DNA of 64,000 bases, taken from Pseudisothecium myosuroides (Eukaryota > Streptophyta > Bryopsida > Hypnales > Lembophyllaceae). Below are positions 33,921-45,808 of the stretch, one piece after another. The stretch spans positions 19,096,224 to 19,160,223 of the forward strand of contig OX637287.1 in NCBI GenBank assembly GCA_951799445.1, written 5' to 3'. Both the position numbers and the translations under genes were made by a program. Position 1 is the first letter of the stretch. Each line of letters opens with the position of its first letter. The notes beneath the pieces are model-generated. The model searched no databases and had not been told where the DNA came from. It saw only the letters and a program-made list of their open reading frames with translations.

Positions 33921-35672
33921 CTAATCTTGATCCGCACCCTGATCTGGGGTCAGATCCATACTTTGATCCTGCCCCGGGTTCAATGTGGGACTTCTAGGCG
34001 GTTCCGCTCCAAGCTGTTCGAAGACGTCCGTCAGGTTCCGGTTCCGCTCCCCGGTTTCACGATCTGGGAGATCCGGTGACGAATCCAAGTTGATGGTGTG
34101 CGCAAGCTTCCTCCCACTCTTCTTTGACTGGGGAGTCCCCTCCTTTCCTTCCGTCTGAATGCCCACGTTCGGAAAAGACCCGGACATCGAAAGGTCAGAC
34201 AGATGGAATGACCATGACAACGTCACTCCGTTCAGCTTTCGGCTGCTCTCCTCCATCCGGTTTGCAGCTTCTCGCGCTTCCATCATTACCAATTCCACCT
34301 TCTCGGAGTAGTCCGTCAAAATCCGAACCAACCTGGTTCCGGATATCTTCTTGTCCTTGAGGACTCCCTCGTCAAGCAGCTTTGACTTGGTGACGGCCTC
34401 TCCGGTTGTCCCAAAAGTGGCCTTCACGTCCTCAGCCACTTAACGGGTAGCCTCTGCCATCTCCCGAGTGGTGGCCATGTCCTCCTTCAGGAGCAACAAT
34501 TCCGTCTTCAATGACTCATTCTCCTCTTGGAGTCGTCGTATCTCCGCTTCTTGCTTCCGGATCTCATCCGGGCTGGAGATGAACTCTGCAACCACTCCTG
34601 CGAGGTTGCTATCCGTTGGTGCTCCCACCAGCTCGCTGATCTAGTTCAGAATCAGCTTCTTCACTGTCCAGTCTGCTCGAACATCGCTCAAGATGTTGAT
34701 CAGCTGGTTGAACGGATCTGTCGGATCCGATCCGGAAGGACCCGGTTCTTCAAAAACCGGTTTCTTCCCAGGGTTCAATGTTTCACCCGGAGGGGTTGGG
34801 GTTCCTCTCCGGTGAGGAGGCGTCGTCTTTTGCCGCTTGTGCTGCGGCCGGTGTTGTTCCTCCTCTTCTTCTTCTTCTTCCTCGGAACCGGATACTTCCT
34901 CCTGCTCTTCTTCCGATTCCGATTCACCATACTTTAGGAGTGACTCATGAGTCTTCCACTCCTTCTCCTCCGTATCCGTGAGGAGTTGGTTATGCTTGTA
35001 AAGATGGAAGATGTAGGGACTCAACGGAGTCGGCCTACTTCCTCCGATCTTTGGAACCAGACGGGTGACCAGATCGGAAAAGATCCTGGCCCAGTCCACT
35101 TTCCGTTCCCCGCTCAGGGCTCTGAAAATCAGGTTCCCGATGGCAATTGTCACCCTCGTCGGCTTCTCCGGGTGGACGATCGAAACCAGGAACTGCAGAA
35201 GGTTGCGATGCCGATCGTCCAAACAATCTGCGACCGCATGCCCATCCTTTGAGTCCACCGTGGTCCGGAACTTCCCTCGGGTGTAGCCTTCCTTCGAGTT
35301 GGCCATCCCTCGACCTCCTAACCGGAAATCGTACACGGACCTCCACATTTCTTCTGTCCAACTGCCCGGAATTCCGCGGATGGTCTTGTCGAATTGATTC
35401 GAGAGTTTTCCCAACAGCTCTCGAATCATCCGTTCCTCCCTAAATCCCCAGGGTTTATCGATCAGTCCTCCGCAACCCATCTTGGCAAGATCCTCTATCA
35501 GGTTGTTCTTTTCCTTCTCTTCTGCTGGAATAATCGGACACACCTTCCGGAGTTTAACTTCTACTGCGGAGGAACTGGACGGTCCTGCTCTACTCTTGCG
35601 GAGCTGAGGCATGGACACGAGCTGTGCTAACCGGATTCTGACTGAGGCTACCTCTCTCTCTCCTAGCCGCAC
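33921..35672 (-). pseudogene. Gag-like / putative plant transposon protein, two in-frame stops
   Basis: Three open stretches (35672-34644, 34628-34443, 34439-33924) share one frame, separated only by TAG (34641-34643) and TAA (34440-34442). Together they would be about 580 residues. Residues about 60-240 resemble the putative plant transposon protein domain of plant retroelement gag ORFs: a W..D rich helical segment, then VTIAIGNLIFRAL and VDWARIFSDLVTRLVP, then PLSPYIFHLY. A long Glu/Ser tract and a basic KRQK stretch follow, then a coiled coil (IRRLQEENESLKTELLLLKE) and a polar C-terminus. No zinc knuckle, protease or reverse transcriptase is visible. Start chosen as the first Met after the TATA box. 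Both stops can be explained by single transitions. Confidence 0.55.
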
Positions 35673-35885
35673 GTCCCGTTTCTCACCTTCGCTCTTCTGA
35701 TCTCAACCGGAATACCTCTAAACCTGTAACGCACACTAAAGCGCTGCGCGCTCTAACACACTAACACGCACACACACACTCACACAACAAGAAAGCAAAG
35801 TGCTGGGGAGGAAAGCTAAGTACGCGCTGGAGAGCAATTTCCGCAAACAAAGTTTGAAAAAGAGTGGCAACTGGATTGGTCAGCC

Positions 35886-35893
35886 TATTTATA
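35886..35893 (-). promoter_or_regulatory. TATA box of the gag-like gene
   Basis: On the minus strand the sequence reads ACTATAAATAGGC, a canonical plant TATA box, 214 bp upstream of the chosen ATG at 35672. The intervening leader is pyrimidine- and GT-rich. Confidence 0.6.
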
Positions 35894-36111
35894 GTCTGAT
35901 CTGTCATCATGACCAAATCCGTTCCTGACCCAATCCGTTCCAACTCAGATCCACTCCAATTCTAATCCGGTTTAGATTCAGATCGAATCCGGATTATCAC
36001 CTAGTCCGTTCCGTAGTTAATTTCCGGTTTTCCGTTACCTCTTGCTTGAATCCGGATACTAGATCACGGTTTCCGTTCCAAGATTTAGATAACTTACAAA
36101 AAAACAAAAAT

Positions 36112-39100
36112 TCACATTGCGACACCACTTGTTGAAATATGTGACAATTGAAATGATGAATTCACAGTGTTAATTTCTGGCAAGGCGTCCCTCCACCGAA
36201 ATGCTGACAGAAGAACCATGGAAGGAACCTTCTCCCTTGATTGAAGTGTACGTGATTTGTGCGGCATTTGGTCCGCACTATTCTCAAGAAGCAATCGAAG
36301 TGTGGCCATAGCGTGAAGTGTGTGCGCGCGTGGCTTCTTTAAGCCAAGATTACCGTGTTGTTCTGGCTGCACATCATTTTTTGTCATGTCCTTGTACATG
36401 TAGAAAGTAGCTTTCACTACAAAATAATGACCACATAAATGACTTCAAACAATGACTGCAAAACAGTCATTGTGGACAGAGACGACTGCAAAATGACTCA
36501 GGGGTCTTGCAGTCATTGTGGACAAGTCATTGCGGACAATGACTGCAGGGCTATTATCACCATCCATTTCTGCCTTGGATGTAGAAATGGATGAAAAAAA
36601 AATTGGTCAAGTGATAAAGAAAGTTGGGGGCTTAAGGAAATGTCTATGGAGCTGCCATGTGGAAAGCGGGACCCTTGGAACATCTGACGTGGACATCCAC
36701 GTGGCTAGTCATTATTTAGTCATTCTGAAGTTATGACTAACCCATGATGAATCTAACGTGGACGGCCACGTAGGAAGTTGTTCAAGAGTCATTTTGAAGT
36801 CATTTTGGAGTGAAATCTGTTTAGGGTTTAGGTGACATGGCTGATGCTGTCTCTATTCATTTCCAAATCATTTTAAAGTTAATATGACGTCTGCAAAAAC
36901 GAATGTGTGGCCCATTATTCAACGAATAGTTATTCTATAGTTGCTTAGGAGTGCATTTATAATTGCAGTTAAAGAATTGAATTTCACTCAATTAGGAGTG
37001 TAATGACAATTGCACATTCACATATCAATAAATTCAAAGTTTCACAGCAATACACCATATATAATACACCATATACAATACATCATACACCATACATTGT
37101 ATACCATACACCATATTTGTCATATGTGTAGCATTGCTTTCAAAGCCACGTAGTGTGAGTATGAAGAGACGAAATGACAAGCCTTTTATACAAATGGGGT
37201 GGTAAGAGGCAAGACAAACCATGTGGGATATGTGAAACGCAGGAATTGTGTTATAAGTAATATTTTAAACCTCATTTAGGCATAGTAGATTAATTTTTTT
37301 CAAAAATCTTTGAACTTAAAAAAGTTGGGAAATCAACCTCACTTTCATCTCCAATAATCCATTTTAGGTTTTGAGCCTCAAATCAAAAGTTATGGACAAA
37401 TTTGAGAAATGGATTGGAAAGGATATTTTTCTTTTGAAATTTTCTAACATCCTTTCTAAATTTTGTCCATCCTCGTTGTATATGACCTATGATGAAAATC
37501 TGCTATAGATGCAATGGAAGTGTGATGAAGGTATGCAAGATGATTAGAAATCATACAATCCATCAAAAAGCACAAGGCACTGAAGTAGTAGTTGATAAGT
37601 TGAATAGCTGCACAGTAGTTTGAGACATTTTTAACTCATTCTGCAATCTCAAGAAGTCATTCTGTAGTCTCAGGAAGTCATTCTGTAGTTGCAAGAAGTC
37701 ATTTTTACAGTGGCACTGGAGAGGCAACGTTATTGTCCATGTAAGGGAGAAATAGGACTTAATGACTGCCTCTCAAACTATGAAAATACCTTTCAGCCTT
37801 TATGCTGGGACCTTTGGAATGTCCATTTTGAATCATATGAAATGTTCGGAAGTATTGTGAAGTTACCGACGCAAATGGACCAAAATCATAGTTGTTGTTT
37901 TGGTAGGATTGTAAATGAATCCTAAAGTGGACCCCGACTAAGAAAACATTAGATTGCAACAAAGCAAAAAGGCCACCAAGAATGAATTATAAGAGAAAGA
38001 AAGTAGAATTTTTTCTTTTTAAAGAAGATCAAAGAAATAAACTTAAGAAGGTAAACAAAGAGTAGTGAAAAGAGAAAGTTAAAAAGAAGATTTTAAAAAA
38101 TGAAGAACTCAAAAAAAAGAAAAAAATAGAATAAAGAGAAAAAATTAGAAGGAGTATGAAATAGGAAAAAAAATTAAAGAAATGAAAATTACTAGAAAGA
38201 AAAAAACAATTCTGTTGGTTTCTAAGAAAATTTAGGAATGACAACAAATGAAATTGATAAGAGAAAAAATAAAAAATCAACAACATTTAAAAGGAAAAAA
38301 AGGAAAAAAAGAGTAGAAAAGATTAAAATAAATTTTAAAAAGAGAATAAACAAGAAATAAAGATGAAGACAAAAAATGACAGAGAAGGAAGAAGCGTTTT
38401 TGTATGCATCATTTTCTAAAGCTTGGACGAATGAATTCAAATCATTTGATTCCAATGAACAAAATTTGAAATACAAACAAAGAATAGATCAAATTGGAAG
38501 GATAAAAAAAGATGAAGATAGAGTTTAGGAATTAGGAAGATAAAAAAATAAAAAAATATAAACGAAGACTAGAAAAACTAAAAAGATAAACAAAGATTTG
38601 AGATGCCGAAGAATTGCAAAGAGGAGGGAAAAAGGAAAAGAAAATACAAGATGTAAACAACAAAAAAGAAGTTAAAAAATTAAAAATTACAAGACGTAAA
38701 CAACAAAAAAGAAGTTAAAAAATTAAAAATTACAAGAAAGAGAGAATTAATTTTCTCCTCTAAGAATAAGTAGAAGAAAATTACAATTCATAAAACTGAT
38801 AAGTGAAGAATTAAAAAAAAATAGACACAAGAGAGGAAAAGGGAGACAAAGAGAAAGGAAGATTAAAAAAAATTAAATGAAGAAGTGAAAAAGATAACAG
38901 AAAATGTCCCAGAAAGAAGAAGGCTTTGTTTTCCATCACTTTCTGTAGCCCTGACAAATGACTTCAAATGACTTGATTGTAGTGATGCGAAATCATTACG
39001 TAGTCGCTCTGAAGTGTCGCGCAATCACTACATATGGCAAGGTTTACTCTCTTTCGACTGGGGCCTCCATGGGAGAATTGACAGAGTCCACGTCGAAATT

Positions 39101-40017
39101 TGGACGACGCAGTTAATGAAAACCTGCGGATGAAGCTTGGACACCATGACCTCCTCATCCCAGAGTCGTGCCGGCGACTGCAGCACAACTCGGACACTAT
39201 GCAGTATTCACTGTTGGTGCAATTAGGGAGCCCAAGTCATTCTTTAGTCATTCCGGACAAGAAGTCATTCTTTTGCAATCACATATGTGGCCATTTTCTT
39301 GTAGTGTTTTGATACTCCATGGATGATCCACCACGCGGCTGGACAAACTTCCAAATTACCTTAGGTGATCATATCCCTTCCATTGGCATCAGGATGGAAT
39401 TGCTTGTGCACGTCAAGAAGACGCAATTTATGCCCATATACTCCACCCCCCACAAGCATTTGAGATCAAATGGCTTGTATCTGCCCACGTAGAAATGGTT
39501 GTAAGCAATTCTTTAGGCAACACGTCTTGGAAGACACCTCAACAATTGATTGCGGAGTGAGTAAAACGTCTTTCTTAGAAGGAAGAACAGATTCCTCTCC
39601 CGAGAGGTCTCATACGAGCGAACACCAGCCCGAACGCGCCGCCTGGATGAATTCACCGCAGTCTTGAAGATATACATTTGATCATGGTCATATAAGCTGG
39701 CCCTGCGTAGAAATACACTTGAAATGGGCCAGGAGTGCATTGACCACATCCACGCCGAAGGAACATCAGTCTCGCACAGGGAATCCGCAATTTGAATTGC
39801 GACCCGGCCATTGCCGAATGGCTCCCCGTCCATGTCAATAATGAGATCTACATCAACGCTATGACAAATTCCTTTCACTACATCTACACCAGCTTTGTTT
39901 GTAAGTGTGACACACTTCGTACTCCAAGAAGCGCGAGGGATACCCTCACAAGCTGTGACACCCGGAGGCAAAGTTGGCTCTGACACTGAAAACTCGTTTG
40001 TTACAGGAGTATCCATT
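36112..40017 (-). pseudogene. DUF7869-type transposon protein, N-terminal half, split by a CACTA element
   Basis: Read on the minus strand from 40017, an exon starting MDTPVTNEF follows a splice acceptor (TTCTTTGTGCAG). The frame contains GICHSVDVDLIIDMDGEPFG and VPSAWMWSMHSWPI, loosely reminiscent of DUF8039-type plant transposon segments. After a frameshift near 39600 the frame continues with KTCCLKNCLQPF, GHKLRLLDVHKQFHPD and CPAAWWIIHGVSKATFYMYK, the last crossing the CACTA insertion site. Downstream it gives LGLKKPRAHTLHAMATLRLL, then DQMPHKSRTL and WRDALPEINTVN, ending near 36112. This order matches N-terminal regions of DUF7869 proteins. At least two in-frame stops (within GQIQAI*SQM and DMIT*GNLEVC) plus the frameshift show it is dead. 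Confidence 0.65.
36415..39306. mobile_element. Non-autonomous CACTA (En/Spm-type) transposon, copy 2
   Basis: It starts CACTACAAAATAATGACC, ends CCATTTTCTTGTAGTG, and has the 3-bp duplication TTT (36412-36414, 39307-39309). The sequence is collinear with 3493-6172: the same CATGTGGAAAG..GGGACCC region, the same TTATGGACAAATTTGAGAAA region, and the same terminal block GGTGCAATTAGGGAGCCC. Its central A/G tract (37980-38930) is longer and contains a 46-bp tandem duplication near 38650-38745. Removing it restores one reading frame of the interrupted DUF7869-type gene, fixing both borders. No transposase ORF. Confidence 0.94.
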
Positions 40018-40020
40018 CTG

Positions 40021-41263
40021 CACAAAGAATAGAAAATCAAGTTACAGAGTGTGATTTATCCTCGGGTCAAGGATACTTCATCACGATATATACACTAACA
40101 GAACTCAATAACATGTATGATTGGAACAAATGACCACAAGAAAGAAATAAGGAAAATCAATTAATATCATCAGTATCCTCAAGTGAAGAAATCTCAACTT
40201 GTCATTACAATCACAAAATACAGTTCATCAAGAACATTTATTTATATTAAAACAACTTACAAAATCTAATACTTCAAGAAATTTATCTTGGACTCGAGGA
40301 TAATACTACTAACACTATTTGAAATAATCCAGGAACACAATATAGTCCAAATCAATTCCGAGTTATTGACTCAACTGAATTCTGATTCATATGGCATTCG
40401 TCACTCCTAACTTGTGAAAGTAGGTCTAACTGAGTCATTAAAACTCATTGGAAGAGAATGTCCAATGAATTACGCATTAATAAAATTTGACCATTACAAT
40501 AGTATTTATTCTGTTTATCTTCTGAATGACCAGGCCTATGAACACATCAATGAATTTCAATCAAAATAATTATGATAAATTCGATGATAATAATGAACTA
40601 CAGTAATCATAAAAGAAAAATTAAATGTTATATAATTTATCCTCGGGTCAAGGTTAATTTCCTTTACATTCAAGGATTGTTCCATTGTATGTTTACCCTC
40701 GAATCAAGGATAATATAAATCTTCAAACATCCTATAAATTTGTGACCTCCCAAAACTCTAAACTATTATATATCCTCGAGTCGAGGATACATGAGATGTT
40801 TATATATATATTAATATCAGAACACCAGAAAAACATTTAATTTATCCTCGACTCGAGGATAAACTGGCTGCAGACCTGTATATCCTGTTAGGTCTCTCAA
40901 ATCTAGTAAGAAGTTATCAGTTATAACGGAATTTCAATATACTTTAGTATCCTTGACTCGAGGATAAATGAAAACGTATGCTGAAAACATGATTCTTGTA
41001 AATAGTGGCGGTATTCTCGGCTCACTCAATCCAGTGCAATTCGTTCAATCTCATGAAACTCACACAATTACAATAGTGTGTAATATTAGTATACAGATTA
41101 CGCAGCAAGTCAGATACGTTGCATTGACACGATTACAATCAACCCAACAGTGCAAGAAAATAGAGTCAATGAAATATTCATCAAAAAACGTAATCATGCA
41201 GATGTAGAGAACAAGAAATGGTCAGAAGCAAGGGAGGAAATGAGCATAAGATCTTGAGCTTAC
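40021..41263 (-). other. Probable intron of the DUF7869-type gene, with seven palindromes
   Basis: On the minus strand a donor-like CAT|GTAAGCTC lies at 41263 and the acceptor TTCTTTGTGCAG ends at 40021, just before the coding start. The interval is AT-rich, without coding frames, and holds seven copies of the 21-bp palindrome. Exact exon linkage upstream is inferred. Confidence 0.45.
40056..40967. repeat. Palindrome cluster 1: seven copies of TTATCCTCG-NNN-CGAGGATAA
   Basis: Copies lie at 40056-40076, 40283-40303, 40637-40657, 40693-40713, 40770-40790, 40842-40862 and 40947-40967. The copy at 40842 is perfect (triplet ACT); the others carry one to four changes in the arms and triplets GGT, ACT, AAT or AGT. 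Spacing is irregular (57-354 bp), so this is not a tandem array. Flanks share nothing obvious beyond AT-richness. Confidence 0.9.
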
Positions 41264-41406
41264 ATGGATTGAGGAAATACTGAAATTGAAGCGCCGCACA
41301 GAAGTCTACAATGAAGAGTGCAAACAAAAAAACTGCCGCTCAAGAAGTTCTTTCCACAGTTTTAACAACAAAATCAAGTACTTCTGAAGAGTTCTACACT
41401 TTCAAC

Positions 41407-41691
41407 TCATCTAAGCAAGGAGCGCAATGAAAACACAATGTAACAAAACCACAGTTCAACCGCAAGAAACAAAAACCGGAGCTCCAACTCATGCAAGGAA
41501 AAAAACAAAATAATGAACGACTCCATGGGGTGTGACTGAGAAAGAGAAGGCGGGAAGATTGAACGCGGCGGGAAAAAAGTTGTGCCGGGTACTTCCATGT
41601 TTAGAATGTCAGGTGATATCGCCTTTTGGGTGGTGCAGAATTTCTTGCCCAAAAAACGGCTGTCAACATTCTTTCGTTTATTAAAAGTCAT
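41407..41691 (-). other. Dubious 94-codon minus ORF between the acidic ORF and the intron
   Basis: Contains a hydrophobic Phe/Leu-rich half and no recognised motif. It may be 5' exon or intron of the minus-strand gene, or chance. I include it only to say nothing stronger is visible in 41264-41880. Confidence 0.15.
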
Positions 41692-41883
41692 GCATCCAAC
41701 TTTACTAAAAGTTTGCTATAGTACCCGTTCTGGGATACTCTAGGTGACAGGGCACGTAAATAGCTTTTCTCTGTTCACGTCCAAAAAAAGTCTAAGTTGA
41801 CGCAAAATACTTGTAGAAAATTTGAGTGGCTAAACAGACGGAAAAAATGCGAGCCAACTAATCGAGTTTCACATTTTGCAATT

Positions 41884-42321
41884 CTAAAAATCATCAAGCC
41901 AACTAAACTTGTAACTGTCTGAGTCGCAATTGGACTCCGAGTTCCAATTCCAATCGACAAAGCCATGCTCAAATTGATTCTCTTCTTCCTCTCCATCCTC
42001 CTCCTACAGGTCTTCATTGTCGAATTCGTCATGCTCCGGTACAAAATTGAAAATTAGTGCCTCCTTCACCTTGTTAGTGTCATCGTCATGGTTGGATTCT
42101 TCAAACTCGACATTGGATTCCTCAAACTCTAACTCGGATTTGCAAAAAAACAGACCTTTGCTACTTGTATATGACTCAAGTGCTACGACGGGTATATTCT
42201 CCGAAATGGAGGAAGGAGCTGCAAATGCAACTCCAAACTTCCTTTTCTTTGTGTCCACCTCTCTCAGATTGGCCACTGCTCCAACCATATTAGAATAGCA
42301 AGCACTCTTAAATGCAGCCAT
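41884..42321 (-). pseudogene. Acidic ORF, possible first exon of the minus-strand transposon gene
   Basis: From ATG at 42321 the frame begins MAAFKSACYSNMVGAVANLR, has a duplicated acidic segment (EFEESN twice), and continues after an in-frame TAG (42004-42006) through EEDGEEEENQFEHGFVDW to a second TAG at 41884-41886. Glu/Asp content is very high. It lies upstream and in the same orientation as the DUF7869-type frame, so it may be that protein's acidic N-terminus; no splice evidence links them firmly. Function unknown. Confidence 0.4.
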
Positions 42322-42649
42322 TACTACAAGAAGCTAGAATAGGGGTCGTCTTACCTTCGGCACCGTCTACAGCACTCTACACAAAATAAGTTCTGGAAAT
42401 CTCTCTCTCTCACGCAAAACAAACACTCTAAACTAAATGCAAATTAACTAAGAGAATGGTAGGGCTTAAAAGTTCCTTAAGATTGTGCTTATACTCAAGT
42501 ATGGTTAATTAGAATGATTGTGTACTTTGAAATTTCAAATTTTGAGTAGTACTTCATAGAAGCAGTCATGCTGATTTTGAGGTTTTAGGCTCTTGGCTTT
42601 CAATCTTCTTGTTATCACCTAAACTCTAACTTTGGTTTAAACAACAAAA
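42322..42649. other. Upstream flank of the acidic ORF
   Basis: Contains a CT repeat (CTCTCTCTC near 42403-42411) and AT-rich text. No TATA box is convincing on the minus strand. No gene. Confidence 0.35.
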
Positions 42650-45600
42650 TTGTTCACCTCTCTAGAAAATTGTTCAACTCACCACCCCTTTTTTTAAATT
42701 TACCACGTAACTTGAAAGAAACAAGTCCTGCCTTGAATTTTAAACAATTACTAAGAAATCCATGAATCACAAAAAAAGTCCACGTGGGTGAAGAGAAAAA
42801 AATGTAGAAGTTGCAAATTAGCTAAACATTACTTTCAAATCCATGGACGCATTCAACTCAACACCCATTTTTTTAAATTTTCCACGTAACTTGAAAGAAA
42901 CGAGTCCTGCCCTCAATTTTTAATACTAAAAAATCCATGAATAACAAATTAAATCCACGTGGGTGTGGAGAAAAAAAATGTAGAAGTTGCAAATTAGCTA
43001 AACCTTAATACTTTCAAATCCATGGACACATTCAACTCAGCACCAATTTTTTTCAATTTACACGTAACTTGAAAGAAACAAGTGTAGCTTTGAATTTTAG
43101 AAATTAAGAAATCTATGAATCCCAAATTAAGTCCACGTGGGTGTGGAGAAAAAAATGTAGAAGTTGCAAATTAGCTAAACATTACTTTCAAATCCATGAA
43201 TGCATTCAACTCACCACCCATTTTTTTTATTTACCATGTAACTTCAAAGAAACAAGTCCTACCCTGAATTTTAGAAATTAAGAAATCCATGAATCACAAA
43301 TTAAGTCCATGTGGTGTGGAGAAAAAAATGTGGAAGTTGCAAATTAGCTAAACATTACTTTCAAATCTATAGACCCATTCAACTTAGCACCCATTTTTTA
43401 AAATTTTCCACGTAAATTGAAAGAAACGAGTCCTGTCCTAAATTTTAAAAATGAAGAAATCTATGAATCCCAAATTAAGTCCACATGGGTGTGAAAAAAA
43501 AATATAGAAATTGAAAATTAGCTAAACATTACTTTTAAAACCATGGACGCATTCAACTCACCACCCATTTTTTTTAATTTACCATGTAACTGTAAAAAAA
43601 CAAATCCTGACCTAAATTTTAAATATTGAAAAATCCTTGAATAACAAATTAAGTGCACGTGGCTGTGGAGAGAAAAATGTAGAAGTTGCAATTTAGAAGT
43701 TGCAATGTAGAAATTGCAAAATAAGTCTACTTGGGTGTGGCGAAAAAAATGTAGAAGGGGCAGGACTCGTTTCTTTGAAGTTACATGGTAAATTAAAAAA
43801 AACAAGTGGTGAGTTCAGTGCGTCCATGGATTTGAAAGTAATATTTAGCTAATTTGCAACTTCTACATTTTTTTCTCCACACCCACGTGGACTTAATTTG
43901 GAATTCATAGATTTTTTAATATTTAAAATTCAGGGTAGGACTTGTTTCTTTCAAGTTATGTGTAAAATTAAAAAAAATGGTGGTGACTAGTGAGCTGGTT
44001 GAATGAATGTGTCCATGGATTTGAAAGTAATGTTTTGCTAATTTGCAACTTCTACATTTTTTCTCCACACCCACGTGGACTTAACTTGGGATTCATAGAT
44101 GTCTTAATTTTTAAAATTCAGGACAGAACTGGTTTTTGTAAAGTTACAAGGTAAATGAAAAATAATGGGTTTTGAGTTGAATGCATCCATGGATTTGAAA
44201 GTAATGTTTAGCTAATTTGCAACTTCCACATTTTTTTCTCCACACCCACATGGACATAACTTGGGATTCATAGACTTCTTAATTTTTAAAATTCAGAACA
44301 GGACTAGTTTTTATAAAGTTACATGGTAAACTAAAAATAATGGGTGGTGAATTGAATGCGTCCATGGATTTGAAAGTAAAGTTTAGCTAATTTGAAACTT
44401 CTACATTTTTTTCTCCACATCCACGTGGACTTAATTTGTTATTTATGGATTTTTTAGTATTAAAAATTCAGGGCAGGACTTGTTTCTTTCAAGTTACATA
44501 GTAAATTAAAAAAATGGGTGGTGAGTTGAATGCGTCCATGGATTTGAAAGTAATGTTTAGCTAATTTGCAACTTCTACATTTTTTTCTCCACACCCACGT
44601 GGACTTAATTTGGGATTCATAGATTTCTTAATTTTTAAAATTCAGGGCGTGCTGGACTGGTTATTATAAAGTTACGTGGAAAATTAAAAATAATGAGTAG
44701 TGAGTTGAATGCGCCCATGTATTTGAAAGTAATGTTTAGTTAATTTGCAACTTCTACATTTTTTTTCCACACCTACGTGCACTTAATTTGTTATTCATAG
44801 ATTTTTTAGTATTAAAAATTCAGGGCAGGACTTGTTTCTTTCAAGTTACGTGGTAAATTAAAAAAAATGGGTGGTGAGCCGGTTGAATGCGTCCATGGAT
44901 TTGAAAGTAATGTTTAGATAATTTGCAACTTCCACATTTTTTTCTCCACACCCACGTGGACTTATTTTGGATTCATAGATTTCTTAATTTTTAGAATTCA
45001 AGGCTTGTTTCTTTGAAGTTACGTACTAAATTAAAAATAATGGGTGTTGAGTTGAATGCGTCCATGGATTTGAAAGTAATGTTTAGCTAATTTGCAACTT
45101 CTACATTTTTTTCTCCACACCCACGTGGACTTAATTTGGAATTCATAGATTTTTCAATATTTAAAATTCAGGGCAGAACTTGTTTCTTTCAAGTTACGTG
45201 TAAAATTAAAAAAAAAGGTGGTGACTGGTGAGCTGGTTGAATGCGTCCATGGATTTGAAAGTAATGTTTAGCTAATTTGCAACTTCTACATTTTTTTCTC
45301 CACACCCACGTGGACTTATTTTGCGATTCATGGATTTCTTAATTTTTAAAATTAAGAATAGGACTGGTTTCTTTAAAGTTACGTGGTAAATTAAAAAAAA
45401 AAGGGTGGTAAGCCGGTTGAATGCGTCCATGGATTTGAAAGTAATGTTTAGCTAATTTGCAACTTCTTTATTTTTTTCATTACACCGACGTGGACTTAAT
45501 TTGTTATTCATGAATTTTTTAATTTTAAAATTCAGGGCAGGACTTGTTTTTTTGAAGTCACGTGCTAAATTAAAAATAATGGGTGGTGAGTTGAATGTGT

Positions 45601-45808
45601 CTATGGATTTGAAAGTAAAGTTTAGCTAATTTGCAACTTCTACATTTTTTTCTCCACACCCATGTGGACTTAATTTGGGATTCATAGATTTCTTAATTTT
45701 TAAAATTCAGGGTAGGACTCGTTTCTTTTAAGTTACGTGGAAAATTTTAAAAATAGGTGGTGAGTTGCGTCCATGGATTTGAAAGTAATGTTTAGCTAAT
45801 TTGCAACT
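42650..45808. repeat. ~176-bp tandem repeat array with internal orientation switch
   Basis: A unit of about 176 bp carries CCATGGACGCATTCAAC, a T-run, GAAAGAAACAAGTCCTG, TTAAGTCCACGTGGGTGTGG and GTAGAAGTTGCAAATTAGC. About five units run forward (landmark GCAAATTAGC near 42815, 42992, 43169, 43347, 43520). About twelve run in reverse (landmark TAGCTAATTTGCAAC near 43847 to 45799, spaced 167-190 bp). The switch is at about 43690-43780, where scrambled half-units meet. Most units carry the palindrome CCACGTGG (a CACGTG G-box core). The array continues as a fragment at 47095-47160. Confidence 0.92.

Larger units (their letters stand above)
32670..36090 (-). mobile_element. GC-rich inserted segment carrying a gag-like gene
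   Basis: Base composition rises sharply relative to both sides, with a very high density of CCGG, ATCCGG and TTCCGG words. The minus strand carries a TATA box (35886-35893), a 214-nt leader, one long broken ORF (33921-35672) and a long non-coding tail (32.67-33.9 kb). It separates two DUF7869-type fragments. Exact borders, terminal repeats and target duplications could not be fixed, so it may be a non-autonomous retroelement, a transposon cargo or a captured gene. Confidence 0.55.

Noticed and set aside
34527..35630. Several plus-strand ORFs of 67-136 codons opposite the gag-like gene
   Set aside because: They are antisense shadows of a GC-rich coding frame, including the complement of its Glu-rich tract.
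42322..42336. TACTACAAGAAG, similar to a CACTA end
   Set aside because: The first base is wrong, no matching inverted end was found, and no 3-bp duplication can be defined.
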